Shown: positions 1-8,052 of the stretch, piece after piece
Layout of the letters: every line of letters starts with the position of its first letter
Position numbering within the stretch: position 1 is the first letter of the stretch
Assembly (NCBI RefSeq): GCF_007786445.1
Contig: NZ_VNJI01000022.1
Location: 1 to 64,000, forward strand
Direction of reading: 5' to 3'
DNA: 64,000 nucleotides
Source: Paenibacillus cremeus
Lineage (GTDB): Bacteria; Bacillota; Bacilli; Paenibacillales; NBRC-103111
The notes under the pieces: model-generated
Told to the model about the DNA's origin: nothing
The model's input: only the letters and a program-made list of their open reading frames with translations
The model's database searches: none
Program-made: the position numbers and the translations under genes

Positions 1-121
1 AGACACCCTGCCAGTCCCTCTCCATATGAAGATTGGACCTCTACTTCGGCTACGGCACTTTAAAGGGTAAAGTTACCGAGTGGATTTGAACCACCTAGAC
101 TGTGCGACTGCGAGGCGCACC
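1..121. other. Unassigned stretch at the window edge
   Basis: I see no supportable gene here. Read on the minus strand it holds a short hairpin (GTGCG...CGCAC) followed by a stem-loop with a TTCAAAT loop that resembles a tRNA T-arm, but no acceptor stem or anticodon arm fits around it. It lies just downstream of the dnaI terminator and may belong to the leader of a gene outside the window. Confidence 0.3.
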
Positions 122-157
122 AAAAAAACGGACTCCAGGATGGAATCCGTTTTTTTC
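122..157. terminator. Terminator downstream of dnaI
   Basis: An A-run, a stem ACGGA...TCCGT with further inner pairing, and a T-run make a hairpin that could stop transcription in both directions. It sits 5 bp past the dnaI stop codon. Confidence 0.7.
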
Positions 158-161
158 CTAT

Positions 162-1124
162 TTAAGACGAAGAAGCTCCCCGCTTATTGTACCCGTTCAC
201 CATCACCACATCGACAAACGGCCGGATGCGGTCCATGATGCGGCGTCCTTTATACTCCTCATCCCCGTCCTTGCTCGTAAAGCTGAAATGCTTCTCCAGC
301 GCATCGAGATCGTGGTTCGAGGTGAAGAACGTCGGCTTGCGGTTCATCCGGTAATTGAGAATCGCCCCCATTACATGGTCTCGAAGCCAAGGGTTCAGGT
401 TCTCTGCGCCAATGTCGTCAAACACAAGCAGATCCGTTTCCTTCAGCACATCAATGGTTTCCTTTAGCTTCAGCGGATCGTTGAACATCGACTTCAAATC
501 CTCGGCAAAATCCGGCATGTATACGATCGCCCCGGTAAATCCGTCCTTCGCCAGCTCGTACAGCATGTAGCACATGAGAAACGTCTTTCCCGTCCCGAAT
601 TGGCCTGCGAGATACAGCCCGTTTTTCTGCAGCCCTTCTTCGCGCATTTTGAAAATGTACTCGATGACCTGTCCTACAGCTTCCTCACGCTCGGCATCCT
701 TGTCCAAAATCTCCAGCGACGAGTACCCCTGCGACAACGCCCGCTCATCCACATAAAAGCTTTGAATCCGGCTGCGGACCGCATCCTGCGTTGACTTGGC
801 AATAAACTTCTTGCACGCCACCTTCTGATCGTACACCCGTGTCCGGTCTTCGCCCGGCTCGACGGTGAGCAGTGTATAATGCCCCTCCATATCGTTCGGG
901 CAGTTATCTAGTCCCGGACAATTCGTGCAGTTGTTATACTCCGTCACGTATTGATGCAGCTTGTTCAAGTTCAGCTTCATCGTCTCGTAATCCAGCTCCG
1001 GGTGCTTCCCGCGAAGCTTCGCAATCAGCGGATTGGCCGCAACCTCGCGAACCTTTTGCTCCGCCTGCATCAATAAGTTCCGTCCCTGCGAACCACGGCG
1101 CAACAGCTCTCCTAACGATTCCAT
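162..1124 (-). CDS. dnaI: Primosomal helicase loader DnaI
   Basis: AAA+ ATPase that loads the replicative helicase at the origin and at restarting forks together with DnaB and DnaD. The 320-residue protein has an N-terminal region with cysteines C66, C69, C75 and C104 that look like the DnaI zinc-binding element. A C-terminal ATPase core follows, with Walker A GQFGTGKT (174-181) and Walker B ending in D236-D237. Length and architecture match the B. subtilis family. The gene is 48 bp downstream of dnaB on the same strand and is followed directly by a terminator, so the two form the usual dnaB-dnaI pair. Confidence 0.95.
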   Translation of the reverse strand: MESLGELLRRGSQGRNLLMQAEQKVREVAANPLIAKLRGKHPELDYETMKLNLNKLHQYVTEYNNCTNCPGLDNCPNDMEGHYTLLTVEPGEDRTRVYDQKVACKKFIAKSTQDAVRSRIQSFYVDERALSQGYSSLEILDKDAEREEAVGQVIEYIFKMREEGLQKNGLYLAGQFGTGKTFLMCYMLYELAKDGFTGAIVYMPDFAEDLKSMFNDPLKLKETIDVLKETDLLVFDDIGAENLNPWLRDHVMGAILNYRMNRKPTFFTSNHDLDALEKHFSFTSKDGDEEYKGRRIMDRIRPFVDVVMVNGYNKRGASSS

Positions 1125-1172
1125 CGGCGCACCTCCCCCATTCCTCTTGCGTTAACGATTGTTTGCTATTTG

Positions 1173-2690
1173 CTATAGCTTGCCGTCCAGCTGCTGGGCC
1201 TTCTTGCGAAGCGCCTCGCGTTCCTCCGCCGTCCGCTGCTTGGCTGCCGGAGCATCCTGTACGATCGGGATAACCGGCTTCTGCCGTCCCCGGCCATTCC
1301 TCGGCGCGGCGTTGTTGCCGCCATAGCTTGATCCCGTAGTCCCTCTCGTTGAGCGCTTCTCTTGATACTTGACCTGCTCGCGAATATATTTCACCGCTTG
1401 CTCGAACGTGGAAACCTGCTTCCCCAGCATGTCCGTCACGCTGTACTCAATCGATGACTTCGCCCACGACCGTTTGTTGACATATATAAAATGAATCAGG
1501 ACATTGATAACTTCTTCCCGCAAGCCGTAGTTCAAATCAACCTTCGACAACGTATCCAGCAGTCCGTCCGGCACCGAGCCTTTGGAAAAGATTTTTTCCA
1601 GCAAAAATGTATACGGCTCATTCCGCAAAATGTAATTGTACTGATGCTGGTTGCACTCGCCCTGGAATAAATCCGGCACCTCAAGGTAATACTCCATCTC
1701 GACGATCTTCTCGCCGCCGTTCTCACTAGCTTCATTGCTATTGTGACTTGCCGAGGTCACGACGCCCTGGTCCGCCAGCTTGGCCATCAAGCGGGTACGA
1801 TCATCCGAGCGCTTCTTGTCCTGCCGGAACACCTGGTTTGCCTTATGCTGCAGCAGCTCCAGCGCAATCCGCCCATCTTCATCGAACACGCCGTCTTCAT
1901 CGAGCAACCGGCACACATCGGTGAGAAACAGATTGTATTTCTTCGCCACAAAATTAATCGTAGCCAGCTGCTCCTGCTCGTATTTGAGCCGCTCCACGTA
2001 TTCCCGGTTTAACGATTCCCTCGGGAAATGCATGATGATCTCCGCGTACTGGAAGCCTTTGTTCACAACCTCCGGCTTCGCCTCCGTCGAACCAGACGAT
2101 GCAGCCGATTCGAAGAACGCTTGCTCCAGCTCGTAATCTACCACTTGCGAATTGAGTGTGAACAGCTCATAGAACGGCACCGACAAATTCTCGCTGTTTG
2201 CCTCTTTCACCTCATCCGCATCCGGCAGCACCAGCTCATCGCGAAGCGCAAATACCGCATATTTGCCCACTTTATCCCGCAGAAACAGTGTCAGATGCTG
2301 GTTACGGAAAAACTCCGTCGGCGACAAGGGTGCAAAAAGCGTATATTCATAGACATAGTCGTCCGAAGCCGAAGCAAATCGGCGAGTCGTCTTAAGCAGC
2401 CCCACCGCTTCCAGACGCGATGTCTGATCGATAAACAGCTTTCTTCCGCGCTCGCCAGACTCCAGTTCCAGAGCCAAAAACAGCTTGCGCTGCTGCTCCA
2501 TCGCCGACATGCCTACCTTATCAGCAGGCAGCTGCTGAAACAAAGTTTGATAGATACTAATCGCATAGGCCCCGATCATCGGCTGATAGATGGCCGCCAG
2601 CATTTTATAATCCAAGCTGCTTAAAGCAAAATCACGCCGTACGTAAAATCGATGATATTCCGAAAAATGGAGCAAATTGTTAATCCGCAT
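1173..2690 (-). CDS. dnaB: Replication initiation and membrane attachment protein DnaB
   Basis: Firmicutes DnaB is a primosome protein (not the E. coli-type helicase) that works with DnaD and DnaI to recruit the helicase and links the origin to the membrane. The 505-residue product has the expected N-terminal winged-helix-like part and a C-terminal DnaD-like (DDBH2) part around residues 380-440, with a basic, low-complexity tail. Placement immediately upstream of dnaI is the conserved arrangement. The ATG at 2690 starts a protein of family-typical length; I see no strong Shine-Dalgarno in front of it, so the exact start is slightly uncertain. Confidence 0.93.
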   Translation of the reverse strand: MRINNLLHFSEYHRFYVRRDFALSSLDYKMLAAIYQPMIGAYAISIYQTLFQQLPADKVGMSAMEQQRKLFLALELESGERGRKLFIDQTSRLEAVGLLKTTRRFASASDDYVYEYTLFAPLSPTEFFRNQHLTLFLRDKVGKYAVFALRDELVLPDADEVKEANSENLSVPFYELFTLNSQVVDYELEQAFFESAASSGSTEAKPEVVNKGFQYAEIIMHFPRESLNREYVERLKYEQEQLATINFVAKKYNLFLTDVCRLLDEDGVFDEDGRIALELLQHKANQVFRQDKKRSDDRTRLMAKLADQGVVTSASHNSNEASENGGEKIVEMEYYLEVPDLFQGECNQHQYNYILRNEPYTFLLEKIFSKGSVPDGLLDTLSKVDLNYGLREEVINVLIHFIYVNKRSWAKSSIEYSVTDMLGKQVSTFEQAVKYIREQVKYQEKRSTRGTTGSSYGGNNAAPRNGRGRQKPVIPIVQDAPAAKQRTAEEREALRKKAQQLDGKL

Positions 2691-2850
2691 TCAGTCCAAA
2701 ACTCCATCCCCATTCAAGTATCTATTCATTTTACCACAGAACCGGGCGAGGCGGGAGGTGGAAAAAAAGGGGCTCTTTTGGGTGTTGGCATGGGCAAGTT
2801 TGCTCATACGCTCCGTGCCGGTCGCTGCGAGTTCGTACTAACCGCCTTCG

Positions 2851-2913
2851 GCCGCTCTTAAAATCGGATTCTATTATTATACTAGATGGTATGAATCCGA
2901 TTTTAAAGGCGGC
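2851..2913. repeat. 21-bp inverted repeat with 21-bp spacer
   Basis: Left arm 2851-2871 and right arm 2893-2913 are reverse complements except for two adjacent positions; the inner 14 bp of each arm (2858-2871 and 2893-2906) match perfectly. The spacer is AT-rich. No T-run follows, so it is not a standard terminator. It could be an operator, a processed RNA hairpin or a remnant of a miniature repeat element. Confidence 0.8.
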
Positions 2914-2963
2914 GCGTAAACTCTACGGCGGTTGTACGACTCTCCTCTCCACTCCCCTCCGCG

Positions 2964-3000
2964 AAAACAAAAACAAGCCCTGCCAAAAGTGGCAGAGCCC
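2964..3000 (-). terminator. Terminator of the YuiB-like gene
   Basis: On the minus strand a GC-rich stem with a CTTT loop is followed by TTGTTTTTGTTTT. It begins 16 bp after the stop codon of the gene ending at 3016. Confidence 0.75.
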
Positions 3001-3015
3001 CTACGTGAAAAGCAA

Positions 3016-3300
3016 TTAAAACATCTTATAGCCCTTCTCGCGAAGGGACTTGATCGTGGATCCGCTCAGCGCGGCGCCGATCAGACCGCCAATACCCGAG
3101 ACATAGTCTACGACCGTGTAGCCGGACAAGCTCGACATGACGGAGCCGGAATCCCAGCCCCAATAAATGACCAAACCGATGACCAGCGCAATATATCCGT
3201 AAATGGGAAACCAAGTTGTTTTCATCAGCATGTTCAATATAAAACCGAGCCCGAAGAACAGCACGAACAACAGCACGGTAGCAATCATTAACTGCAGCAC
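3016..3300 (-). CDS. yuiB: YuiB-like small membrane protein
   Basis: Short hydrophobic protein (94 residues from the chosen start) with two or three membrane segments and a Gly-rich C-terminal part. It resembles B. subtilis YuiB, a protein of unknown function encoded near the NADH dehydrogenase and ferredoxin-NADP reductase genes, as here. The frame is open further upstream to 3378, but a GTG at 3300 has AAGGAG nine bases in front of it and gives the family-typical N-terminus, so I use that start. Confidence 0.7.
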   Translation of the reverse strand: MLQLMIATVLLFVLFFGLGFILNMLMKTTWFPIYGYIALVIGLVIYWGWDSGSVMSSLSGYTVVDYVSGIGGLIGAALSGSTIKSLREKGYKMF

Positions 3301-3452
3301 AACCAACCGCTCCTTCCAAGTAGGTCCAGCCATGCAAGGACCTGTTTGCATCCAATTTATTTTACCCCATCCGACCACTTATGGTAAAGTGAACGGTTGT
3401 TGAACTTATTCCTTAATTCACAAAACATTCGACGGCCTAAGCCCTTGATCAT

Positions 3453-3481
3453 TTGCCCTTTCGGGCGGATTTCGCTACAAT
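3453..3481 (+). promoter_or_regulatory. Candidate promoter of hemQ
   Basis: TTGCCC (3453-3458) and TACAAT (3476-3481) are separated by 17 bp, a good vegetative sigma-A pair, about 58 bp ahead of the hemQ start codon. Confidence 0.55.
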
Positions 3482-3538
3482 AAAACAAGCAAAAAACGAA
3501 GTGATCGATATAATTCCATATAAAGGAGATTATTTCCC

Positions 3539-4285
3539 ATGAGTGAAGCCTTACATACATTAGAAGGTTGGTACTGCCTGCACGATTTCCGCGCCATCGA
3601 CTGGAACGTCTGGAAAAGCCTTAGCGCGTCCGAAAGATCCCGGGCGGAGGACGAGCTGTTCTCCCTGCTGGGCAAATACCAGAACACCGAGAACGAGAAA
3701 CAAGGCAGCACAGCTTTCTATTCTGTCGTCGGTCAAAAAGCGGATTTCGTCTTCATGCACCTGCGCGAGACGCTGGAAGAGCTGAATGAGCTTGAAACCG
3801 AATTCAACAAGTCCTTGTTTGCCCAAGTTACGATCCCTACCTATTCCTACGTTTCCATCGTAGAGCTCGGCGCTTACATGGCGAAGCCAGGCTCCGATCC
3901 GATGCAGGATCCGGAGATTGTCGCTCGTTTGAAACCGATTTTGCCGAAATCCAAGCACATCTGCTTCTATCCGATGAACAAGCGCCGCGAAGGCAATGAC
4001 AATTGGTACATGCTCTCCGTCGATGAGCGCCGCAATTTCATGCGTTCCCACGGGATGATCGGTCGCAACTATGCCGGCCGTATCAAACAAATTATTACCG
4101 GCTCCATCGGTCTGGATGACTGGGAATGGGGCGTTACGCTGTTTGCTGACGATGCGCTGCAGTTTAAGAAAATCGTCCACGAAATGCGCTTCGATGAAGT
4201 CAGTGCCCGCTTCGGGGAATTCGGCGACTTCTATGTCGGCAACCTGCTGGATCAATCCAAAATGGCTGCCATGCTGAAGCTGTAA
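3539..4285 (+). CDS. hemQ: Coproheme decarboxylase HemQ (ChdC)
   Basis: Last enzyme of the coproporphyrin-dependent heme pathway of Gram-positive bacteria: it decarboxylates coproheme to heme b using peroxide. The 248-residue protein belongs to the chlorite dismutase fold. The catalytic tyrosine is Y144 in the FYPMNKRR segment and the proximal heme-ligand histidine is H171 in RSHGMIGR, matching the Tyr/His pair known for the family. AAAGGAG precedes the ATG, and a strong terminator follows at 4304. The gene is monocistronic; the respiratory and Fe-S genes around it fit a heme/redox neighbourhood. Confidence 0.95.
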   Translation: MSEALHTLEGWYCLHDFRAIDWNVWKSLSASERSRAEDELFSLLGKYQNTENEKQGSTAFYSVVGQKADFVFMHLRETLEELNELETEFNKSLFAQVTIPTYSYVSIVELGAYMAKPGSDPMQDPEIVARLKPILPKSKHICFYPMNKRREGNDNWYMLSVDERRNFMRSHGMIGRNYAGRIKQIITGSIGLDDWEWGVTLFADDALQFKKIVHEMRFDEVSARFGEFGDFYVGNLLDQSKMAAMLKL

Positions 4286-4303
4286 GCCTTGCACATCTAA
4301 CGA

Positions 4304-4338
4304 AAAACCCTTGCCGCATTGGCAAGGGTTTCTTTTTT
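4304..4338. terminator. Terminator between hemQ and the convergent gene
   Basis: AAACCCTTGCC...GGCAAGGGTTT stem with A- and T-runs on either side, so it can serve both converging genes. Confidence 0.85.
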
Positions 4339-4615
4339 AATCCTCGTCTTCCTCATCGTCCGCTTTGTTCAAGAATGCGTCCAGCTCCGCTTTGCGTCGC
4401 AAGTAGTCTTCCGTGTCACGGTCGCGCTGCCGCGATTTCTCTTTCAGCCGCTCGATGGCAGGCAAAATCAAAATATCGATTTCCTTCTGCACGGTGTGCA
4501 CGAGGTCGTACCGGGCTTGCGTCTCGAGATAATGGCCGACATCGATCAGCGCATTATAACGGTCGAGCTCATCCCGCGTAAGCAGGCCGCGAACTTGAAC
4601 GCTGCAGTGCCGCAT
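4337..4615 (-). CDS. Small acidic-tailed protein coupled to NDH-2
   Basis: A 92-residue hypothetical protein I do not recognise. It is mainly predicted helix, with charged segments in the second half and a very acidic C-terminus (DDEEDED). Its ATG lies only 3 bp past the NDH-2 stop codon, so the two are probably translationally coupled and co-transcribed. That arrangement suggests a role connected with the dehydrogenase, but nothing in the sequence shows a function. Confidence 0.7.
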   Translation of the reverse strand: MRHCSVQVRGLLTRDELDRYNALIDVGHYLETQARYDLVHTVQKEIDILILPAIERLKEKSRQRDRDTEDYLRRKAELDAFLNKADDEEDED

Positions 4616-4618
4616 CGA

Positions 4619-5809
4619 TTAGAAACGGCCTTTCTTCAGCACGAGTGGAATGCCTCCGATGATGTACAGGTAGCGAAGGTCAACGACTTTCTTCATGATC
4701 GCAGCCGTTCCGCCTTTGATCTTCTTGGAGCCAACGATACCGATCGCTTCGCCGCGGCCAAGAGAAGCTACTGTACCCTTCGGCTTGTATTCGAATGCCT
4801 TCAGCTCGGAGCCGCGAATTTGTCCGACCAGGTTCTGCGCACAGATTTCCGCTTGCTGCATGGAAATTTGGGCCGTTGGAGGATACGGACGGCCTTCCGG
4901 ACTCATAACGATCGAGCAGTCGCCCAGTACGTACACATTGTCGTGACCTGGCGCACGAAGCGTTTCGTCAACCTTGATACGTCCGCGCATCGTCTCGAAG
5001 CCGGCTTCCTCGAGCATATGATTGCCGCGGATCCCGCCAGTCCAGATAACGGTGGACGATTTGATTTCTTCGCCGGTAGCGAGCAATACGCCTTCCGGTG
5101 TACACTCTTTGATCGCTGTAGCAATTTTGAACGTAACGCCTTTGTTCTGCAGAACATTCATAGCGTACTCGACAAGCTCCGGATCAAAGCCTGGAAGTGC
5201 AGTCGGTGCCGCTTCGATGTTATATATTTTCACGAGGGAAGGATCGACGTCGAATTCTTTGCAAAGCTCAGGAATGCGGTCCGCCAGCTCGCCCACGAAT
5301 TCAATCCCTGTAAACCCGGCGCCCCCGACAATAAAGGTCAGGTAGTCCGTGCGGTTAGGCTCGCGCTTGAATTTCGCGAACTGATACTCGATGTGCTCGC
5401 GGATAAAACGCACGCTGTTGATCGAGCGAATACCCAAGGCATATTCCTTCAAGCCAGGAATGCCGAATGTTTCCGGCTCGCCACCAAGGCCGATCACAAG
5501 GTAATCGTAAGAAAGCGTGCCTTCCTCCAGAATAACCTTTTTCTCCTGCGGACGAATTTGAACGACCGTGGATTTCACGAAATCGATTTTGAATTCGTCA
5601 ATCAGCTTCAAAATGTTCACGCGTGCATTCTCAGGATTATCCGTTCCTGCGGCGGGCATATGCAGATGCGTAGTGATATAATGGTAATCATGCTTATTGA
5701 CCAGCGTCACATCCGCCTCGTTGTAATTCAGCTCTTTTTGCAACCGAATAGCCGTTACAATGCCGCCATACCCTGCTCCTAAAATGACTATTCTTGGAAT
5801 TCGACTCAT
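4619..5809 (-). CDS. yumB: Type II NADH dehydrogenase (NDH-2)
   Basis: Single-subunit, non-proton-pumping NADH:quinone oxidoreductase bound to the inner face of the membrane; it feeds electrons into the menaquinone pool. The 396-residue product has the N-terminal FAD dinucleotide motif GAGYGG (11-16) and a second motif GGAGFTG for NADH in mid-sequence. The frame runs open to 6010, but the ATG at 5809 directly precedes the FAD motif and has AAGGGA upstream, so I start there. Neighbours YuiB and YumC match the B. subtilis yumB region. A Rex-like operator at 5861-5878 suggests control by the NADH/NAD ratio. Confidence 0.9.
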   Translation of the reverse strand: MSRIPRIVILGAGYGGIVTAIRLQKELNYNEADVTLVNKHDYHYITTHLHMPAAGTDNPENARVNILKLIDEFKIDFVKSTVVQIRPQEKKVILEEGTLSYDYLVIGLGGEPETFGIPGLKEYALGIRSINSVRFIREHIEYQFAKFKREPNRTDYLTFIVGGAGFTGIEFVGELADRIPELCKEFDVDPSLVKIYNIEAAPTALPGFDPELVEYAMNVLQNKGVTFKIATAIKECTPEGVLLATGEEIKSSTVIWTGGIRGNHMLEEAGFETMRGRIKVDETLRAPGHDNVYVLGDCSIVMSPEGRPYPPTAQISMQQAEICAQNLVGQIRGSELKAFEYKPKGTVASLGRGEAIGIVGSKKIKGGTAAIMKKVVDLRYLYIIGGIPLVLKKGRF

Positions 5810-5860
5810 GGTTCTATCCCTTCCATCCGTATGTTCTGTTTTTTTATGGCCCTGATCCAT

Positions 5861-5878
5861 TTGTGAAAAATTACACAA
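5861..5878. promoter_or_regulatory. Candidate Rex operator upstream of NDH-2
   Basis: TTGTGAAAAATTACACAA differs at one fixed position from the Firmicutes Rex consensus TTGTGAA-N4-TTCACAA. It lies 52-69 bp in front of the NDH-2 start codon. Rex represses ndh in B. subtilis at low NADH, so the context fits. Confidence 0.55.
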
Positions 5879-6228
5879 GCTACGCCGAAAAATAGTTTTC
5901 GTCCCTATTTTTTGCTTCCACGTATGAAAATATGAGCGTCCAACCTGTGAATTTGACAACAGATTTAACCAATTAAAAAAAATAATATAATGTAACGATT
6001 CAAAAGGCAAGCTTTATTTTGATTAAAAATGCGTAAATATCCCCAGAATAATAAGGTAAATTTCCTGAAATCTGCCAATATTGGCGATTTAAAAATTCTC
6101 ATATAAATTATTTATCGGACTAATTAAAATAAATCTTTTTTATGAAAACCATAATTTTATTTTCATTACAGCGCTCTAGAGCTTATAATATAGTGGATAA
6201 AAATGTTTCGGAGGTGTCTATCAGCAAC
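5879..6228. other. AT-rich divergent promoter region (NDH-2 / YumC)
   Basis: About 350 bp of low-GC sequence separating divergent genes. It contains a TATAAT at 6184-6189 suitably placed for yumC, with only a weak -35 match. I see no gene or structured RNA in it. Confidence 0.5.
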
Positions 6229-7215
6229 ATGAGTAACGAAACGGTTGATATTATTATTATCGGGGGCGGCCCTGCAGGAATGTTCGCTGCATTTTACGGT
6301 GGAATGCGGCAAGCAACGGTAAAGCTCATCGAGAGCATGCCGCAGCTCGGCGGACAGCTGGCAGCGCTGTATCCCGAGAAGTATATCTATGACGTAGCCG
6401 GGTTCCCGAAGGTCACGGCACAAGAGCTTGTTAACAATCTGGATAAGCAGATGAAGCACTTCCCGATCGACATTCGTTTGGAGGAAAAGGTGCTGGGCGT
6501 TGAGAAGAAAGACGAGCGCCTGTTTGAAGTGACGACCGATAAGGGCGTACATCAATCCAAATCCGTCATCATCACCGGCGGCGTCGGCGCTTTCGAGCCA
6601 AGAAAGCTGGAGCTTCCGGAAGCGGTACGCTATGAGAAAGCCAACCTTCATTACTTTGTTAGCGATCTCAATAAATTCAAGGGTCAAAAGGTGCTCATCA
6701 GCGGCGGCGGCGACTCCGCTGTAGACTGGTCGCTCATGCTGGAGCCGATCGCTGAGAAAGTGACGCTGATCCACCGCCGGGATAAATTCCGCGCGCATGA
6801 GCACAGCGTAGAGAACCTGATGAATTCCAAGGTCGAAGTGCTGACGCCAAAAGAAATTAAGTCGCTGCACGGCGATACTTCCATTGAGAAAGTAACGCTG
6901 GCTGACATTAAGTCAGGCGAAGAAACCATCATCGACGTAGATGCGGTCATCGTCAACTTCGGCTTCGTCTCGTCCCTCGGACCGATTGCCGAGTGGGGAC
7001 TTTCGATTGACAACGGCTCCATTATTGTAGATTCCCGCATGGAAACGAGCATTCCGGGTATTTTCGCGGCAGGCGATATTACGACGTATCCAGGGAAGCT
7101 GAAGCTGATTGCGGTTGGTTTCGGCGAAGCACCTACGGCGATCAACAATGCGAAGGTTTATTTTGATCCTACCGCTAAGCTGTCCCCGGGCCACAGCAGC
7201 AACATGAAGCTGTAG
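6229..7215 (+). CDS. yumC: Ferredoxin/flavodoxin-NADP+ reductase, YumC type
   Basis: Thioredoxin-reductase-like flavoprotein that moves electrons between NADPH and ferredoxin or flavodoxin. The 328-residue protein has the FAD motif GGGPAG (12-17), the characteristic GGMRQA and PQLGGQL segments, the NADPH-binding GGGDSAVDW motif and a C-terminal AAGD...GEAPTA segment. It lacks the CxxC of true thioredoxin reductases. The open frame extends upstream to 6142, but the ATG at 6229 follows a GGAGGTG and matches the start of B. subtilis YumC. It is divergent from NDH-2. Confidence 0.93.
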   Translation: MSNETVDIIIIGGGPAGMFAAFYGGMRQATVKLIESMPQLGGQLAALYPEKYIYDVAGFPKVTAQELVNNLDKQMKHFPIDIRLEEKVLGVEKKDERLFEVTTDKGVHQSKSVIITGGVGAFEPRKLELPEAVRYEKANLHYFVSDLNKFKGQKVLISGGGDSAVDWSLMLEPIAEKVTLIHRRDKFRAHEHSVENLMNSKVEVLTPKEIKSLHGDTSIEKVTLADIKSGEETIIDVDAVIVNFGFVSSLGPIAEWGLSIDNGSIIVDSRMETSIPGIFAAGDITTYPGKLKLIAVGFGEAPTAINNAKVYFDPTAKLSPGHSSNMKL

Positions 7216-7289
7216 CACTGGAGTCTGCACAGCGAGTGTGCATAAACACGGTATAACGAAGCACATTAAATGGGTATCCGTTCATCTCA

Positions 7290-7325
7290 TGTGGATAAGC
7301 GGGTGCCCGTTTTCTTTTGTCCACA
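7290..7325. promoter_or_regulatory. DnaA boxes downstream of sda
   Basis: A perfect DnaA box in reverse orientation (7290-7298, TGTGGATAA) and a one-mismatch box (7317-7325, TTGTCCACA). Together with the boxes at 7564-7662 they flank sda on both sides. Confidence 0.7.
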
Positions 7326-7326
7326 A

Positions 7327-7353
7327 AAAAAAAGCCCGGTCAGCTGACCTGGG
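7327..7353 (-). terminator. Terminator overlapping the end of sda
   Basis: On the minus strand GCCC-A-GGTCAGCTGACC-GGGC folds into a hairpin that includes the sda stop codon, followed by nine T residues. Confidence 0.8.
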
Positions 7354-7495
7354 CATCGCCTTGTCTGTAGTAATCCAAATTGATTTGTCGGCGTCTAATC
7401 TCTTCGAGCAGCAGTTCGACAAAATCATCTTCCAAATGCAGGCTGACGGCTTTGAAGTAAGAGTCCACTAAGATCTCATTACTGATCAGTTTCAT
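7340..7495 (-). CDS. sda: Sporulation checkpoint protein Sda
   Basis: A 51-residue protein. In B. subtilis Sda binds histidine kinase KinA and blocks the sporulation phosphorelay when replication is active or damaged. The motif order fits Sda: a start of the form L(S)xE(I/L)L, then SYFKA, then DFVELL and EEIRRR. The family is normally 46-52 residues. The ATG has AAGGTGAT upstream, TATAAT lies at 7524-7529 on the minus strand, and DnaA boxes lie just upstream of that promoter. This matches the known DnaA control of sda, which couples sporulation entry to replication. Confidence 0.9.
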   Translation of the reverse strand: MKLISNEILVDSYFKAVSLHLEDDFVELLLEEIRRRQINLDYYRQGDAQVS

Positions 7496-7523
7496 AAAGG
7501 ATCACCTTGTTCGTTAATGTAAA

Positions 7524-7552
7524 ATTATATTAACATGGGGTAAAAATTAGAA
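7524..7552 (-). promoter_or_regulatory. Candidate sda promoter
   Basis: TATAAT at 7524-7529 (minus strand) with a weak -35 (TTCTAA, 7547-7552) 17 bp away. The DnaA boxes begin 12 bp further upstream. Confidence 0.45.
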
Positions 7553-7563
7553 CAAGCGTTCCT

Positions 7564-7662
7564 TTATCCACACATTTTTGTGTATAACCTGTGAATAACG
7601 TGTTGATAACTGTAGAAATATGGATATTAGTGCGGTGTGTTATGTGGACAAAGTTATACACA
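7564..7662. promoter_or_regulatory. DnaA-box cluster upstream of sda
   Basis: Four exact matches to TTATNCACA: 7564-7572 (+), 7579-7587 (-), 7590-7598 (-) and 7654-7662 (+). Two more have one mismatch: 7601-7609 (-) and 7643-7651 (-). Six boxes in 99 bp, next to the sda promoter and ahead of the XapX gene. B. subtilis also carries a DnaA-box cluster at sda. Confidence 0.88.
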
Positions 7663-7721
7663 TTTTTCCAAAGCTTTTTTTGATAAAAAACATTGATCAA
7701 AAAAAGGAGAATTTCACTTTT

Positions 7722-7895
7722 GTGAAAACCTATTTTTTTCAAACTATTGCATCCCTTGGAAGCGGCCTTGCCGTCGGCTTTCTGTTCGCCTTTCTGCGCC
7801 TCCCCGTTCCCGCTCCTCCCGCCATTCCAGCTGTCATGGGCATTTTCGGCATTACCCTCGGCTATATTCTGTTCTCCCGCTGGTTCGGTTCGTAA
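7722..7895 (+). CDS. XapX domain membrane protein
   Basis: Small (57-residue) protein of two membrane segments with the XapX pattern: a SLGSGLAVGFLFAFLRLPVPAPP segment in two halves, then a Gly-rich GIFGITLGY helix. XapX proteins have no established function. The GTG at 7722 is preceded by AAGGAG at a rather long spacing of 12 bp; the frame stays open upstream, but the family N-terminus begins close to this point. Its upstream region is the DnaA-box cluster. Confidence 0.8.
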   Translation: MKTYFFQTIASLGSGLAVGFLFAFLRLPVPAPPAIPAVMGIFGITLGYILFSRWFGS

Positions 7896-7914
7896 ACCAT
7901 TGGCCTTTAACCAG

Positions 7915-7966
7915 AAGCCTTCGTTTAACGGCTGCAATGATGCTGCTGTAGAGCGAAGGTTTTTTG
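7915..7966 (+). terminator. Terminator after the XapX gene
   Basis: CCTTCG (7918-7923) pairs with CGAAGG (7954-7959), with GC-rich inner pairing, and is followed by TTTTTT. Confidence 0.65.
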
Positions 7967-7970
7967 GCTA

Positions 7971-8028
7971 TTGTCACCCATGCATAATCGCGTTAAAATT
8001 AGATATACTAATAACGAACATATGTTCT
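7971..8028 (+). promoter_or_regulatory. Promoter with LexA-like (SOS) box
   Basis: TTGTCA (7971-7976) and TAAAAT (7994-7999) are 17 bp apart. A palindromic CGAACATATGTTCT at 8015-8028 covers the expected start of transcription. It matches the B. subtilis LexA consensus CGAACRNRYGTTYC at all but the last position. Confidence 0.6.
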
Positions 8029-8052
8029 ATATAAAGGCGGTGTAATCTAAGC

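Larger units (their letters stand above)
2691..3015. other. 325-bp intergenic region upstream of dnaB
   Basis: No gene is visible. It holds the inverted repeat at 2851-2913 and the terminator of the YuiB-like gene at 2964-3000. In B. subtilis nrdR precedes dnaB; here it does not. Confidence 0.6.

Noticed and set aside
61-121. T-arm-like stem-loop suggesting a tRNA on the minus strand
   Set aside because: Only the T-arm pattern is present; no acceptor stem, anticodon arm or CCA end can be placed around it.
4319-5782. 487-residue plus-strand ORF opposite NDH-2
   Set aside because: It is the shadow of a well-supported gene on the other strand and has no ribosome site or family likeness.
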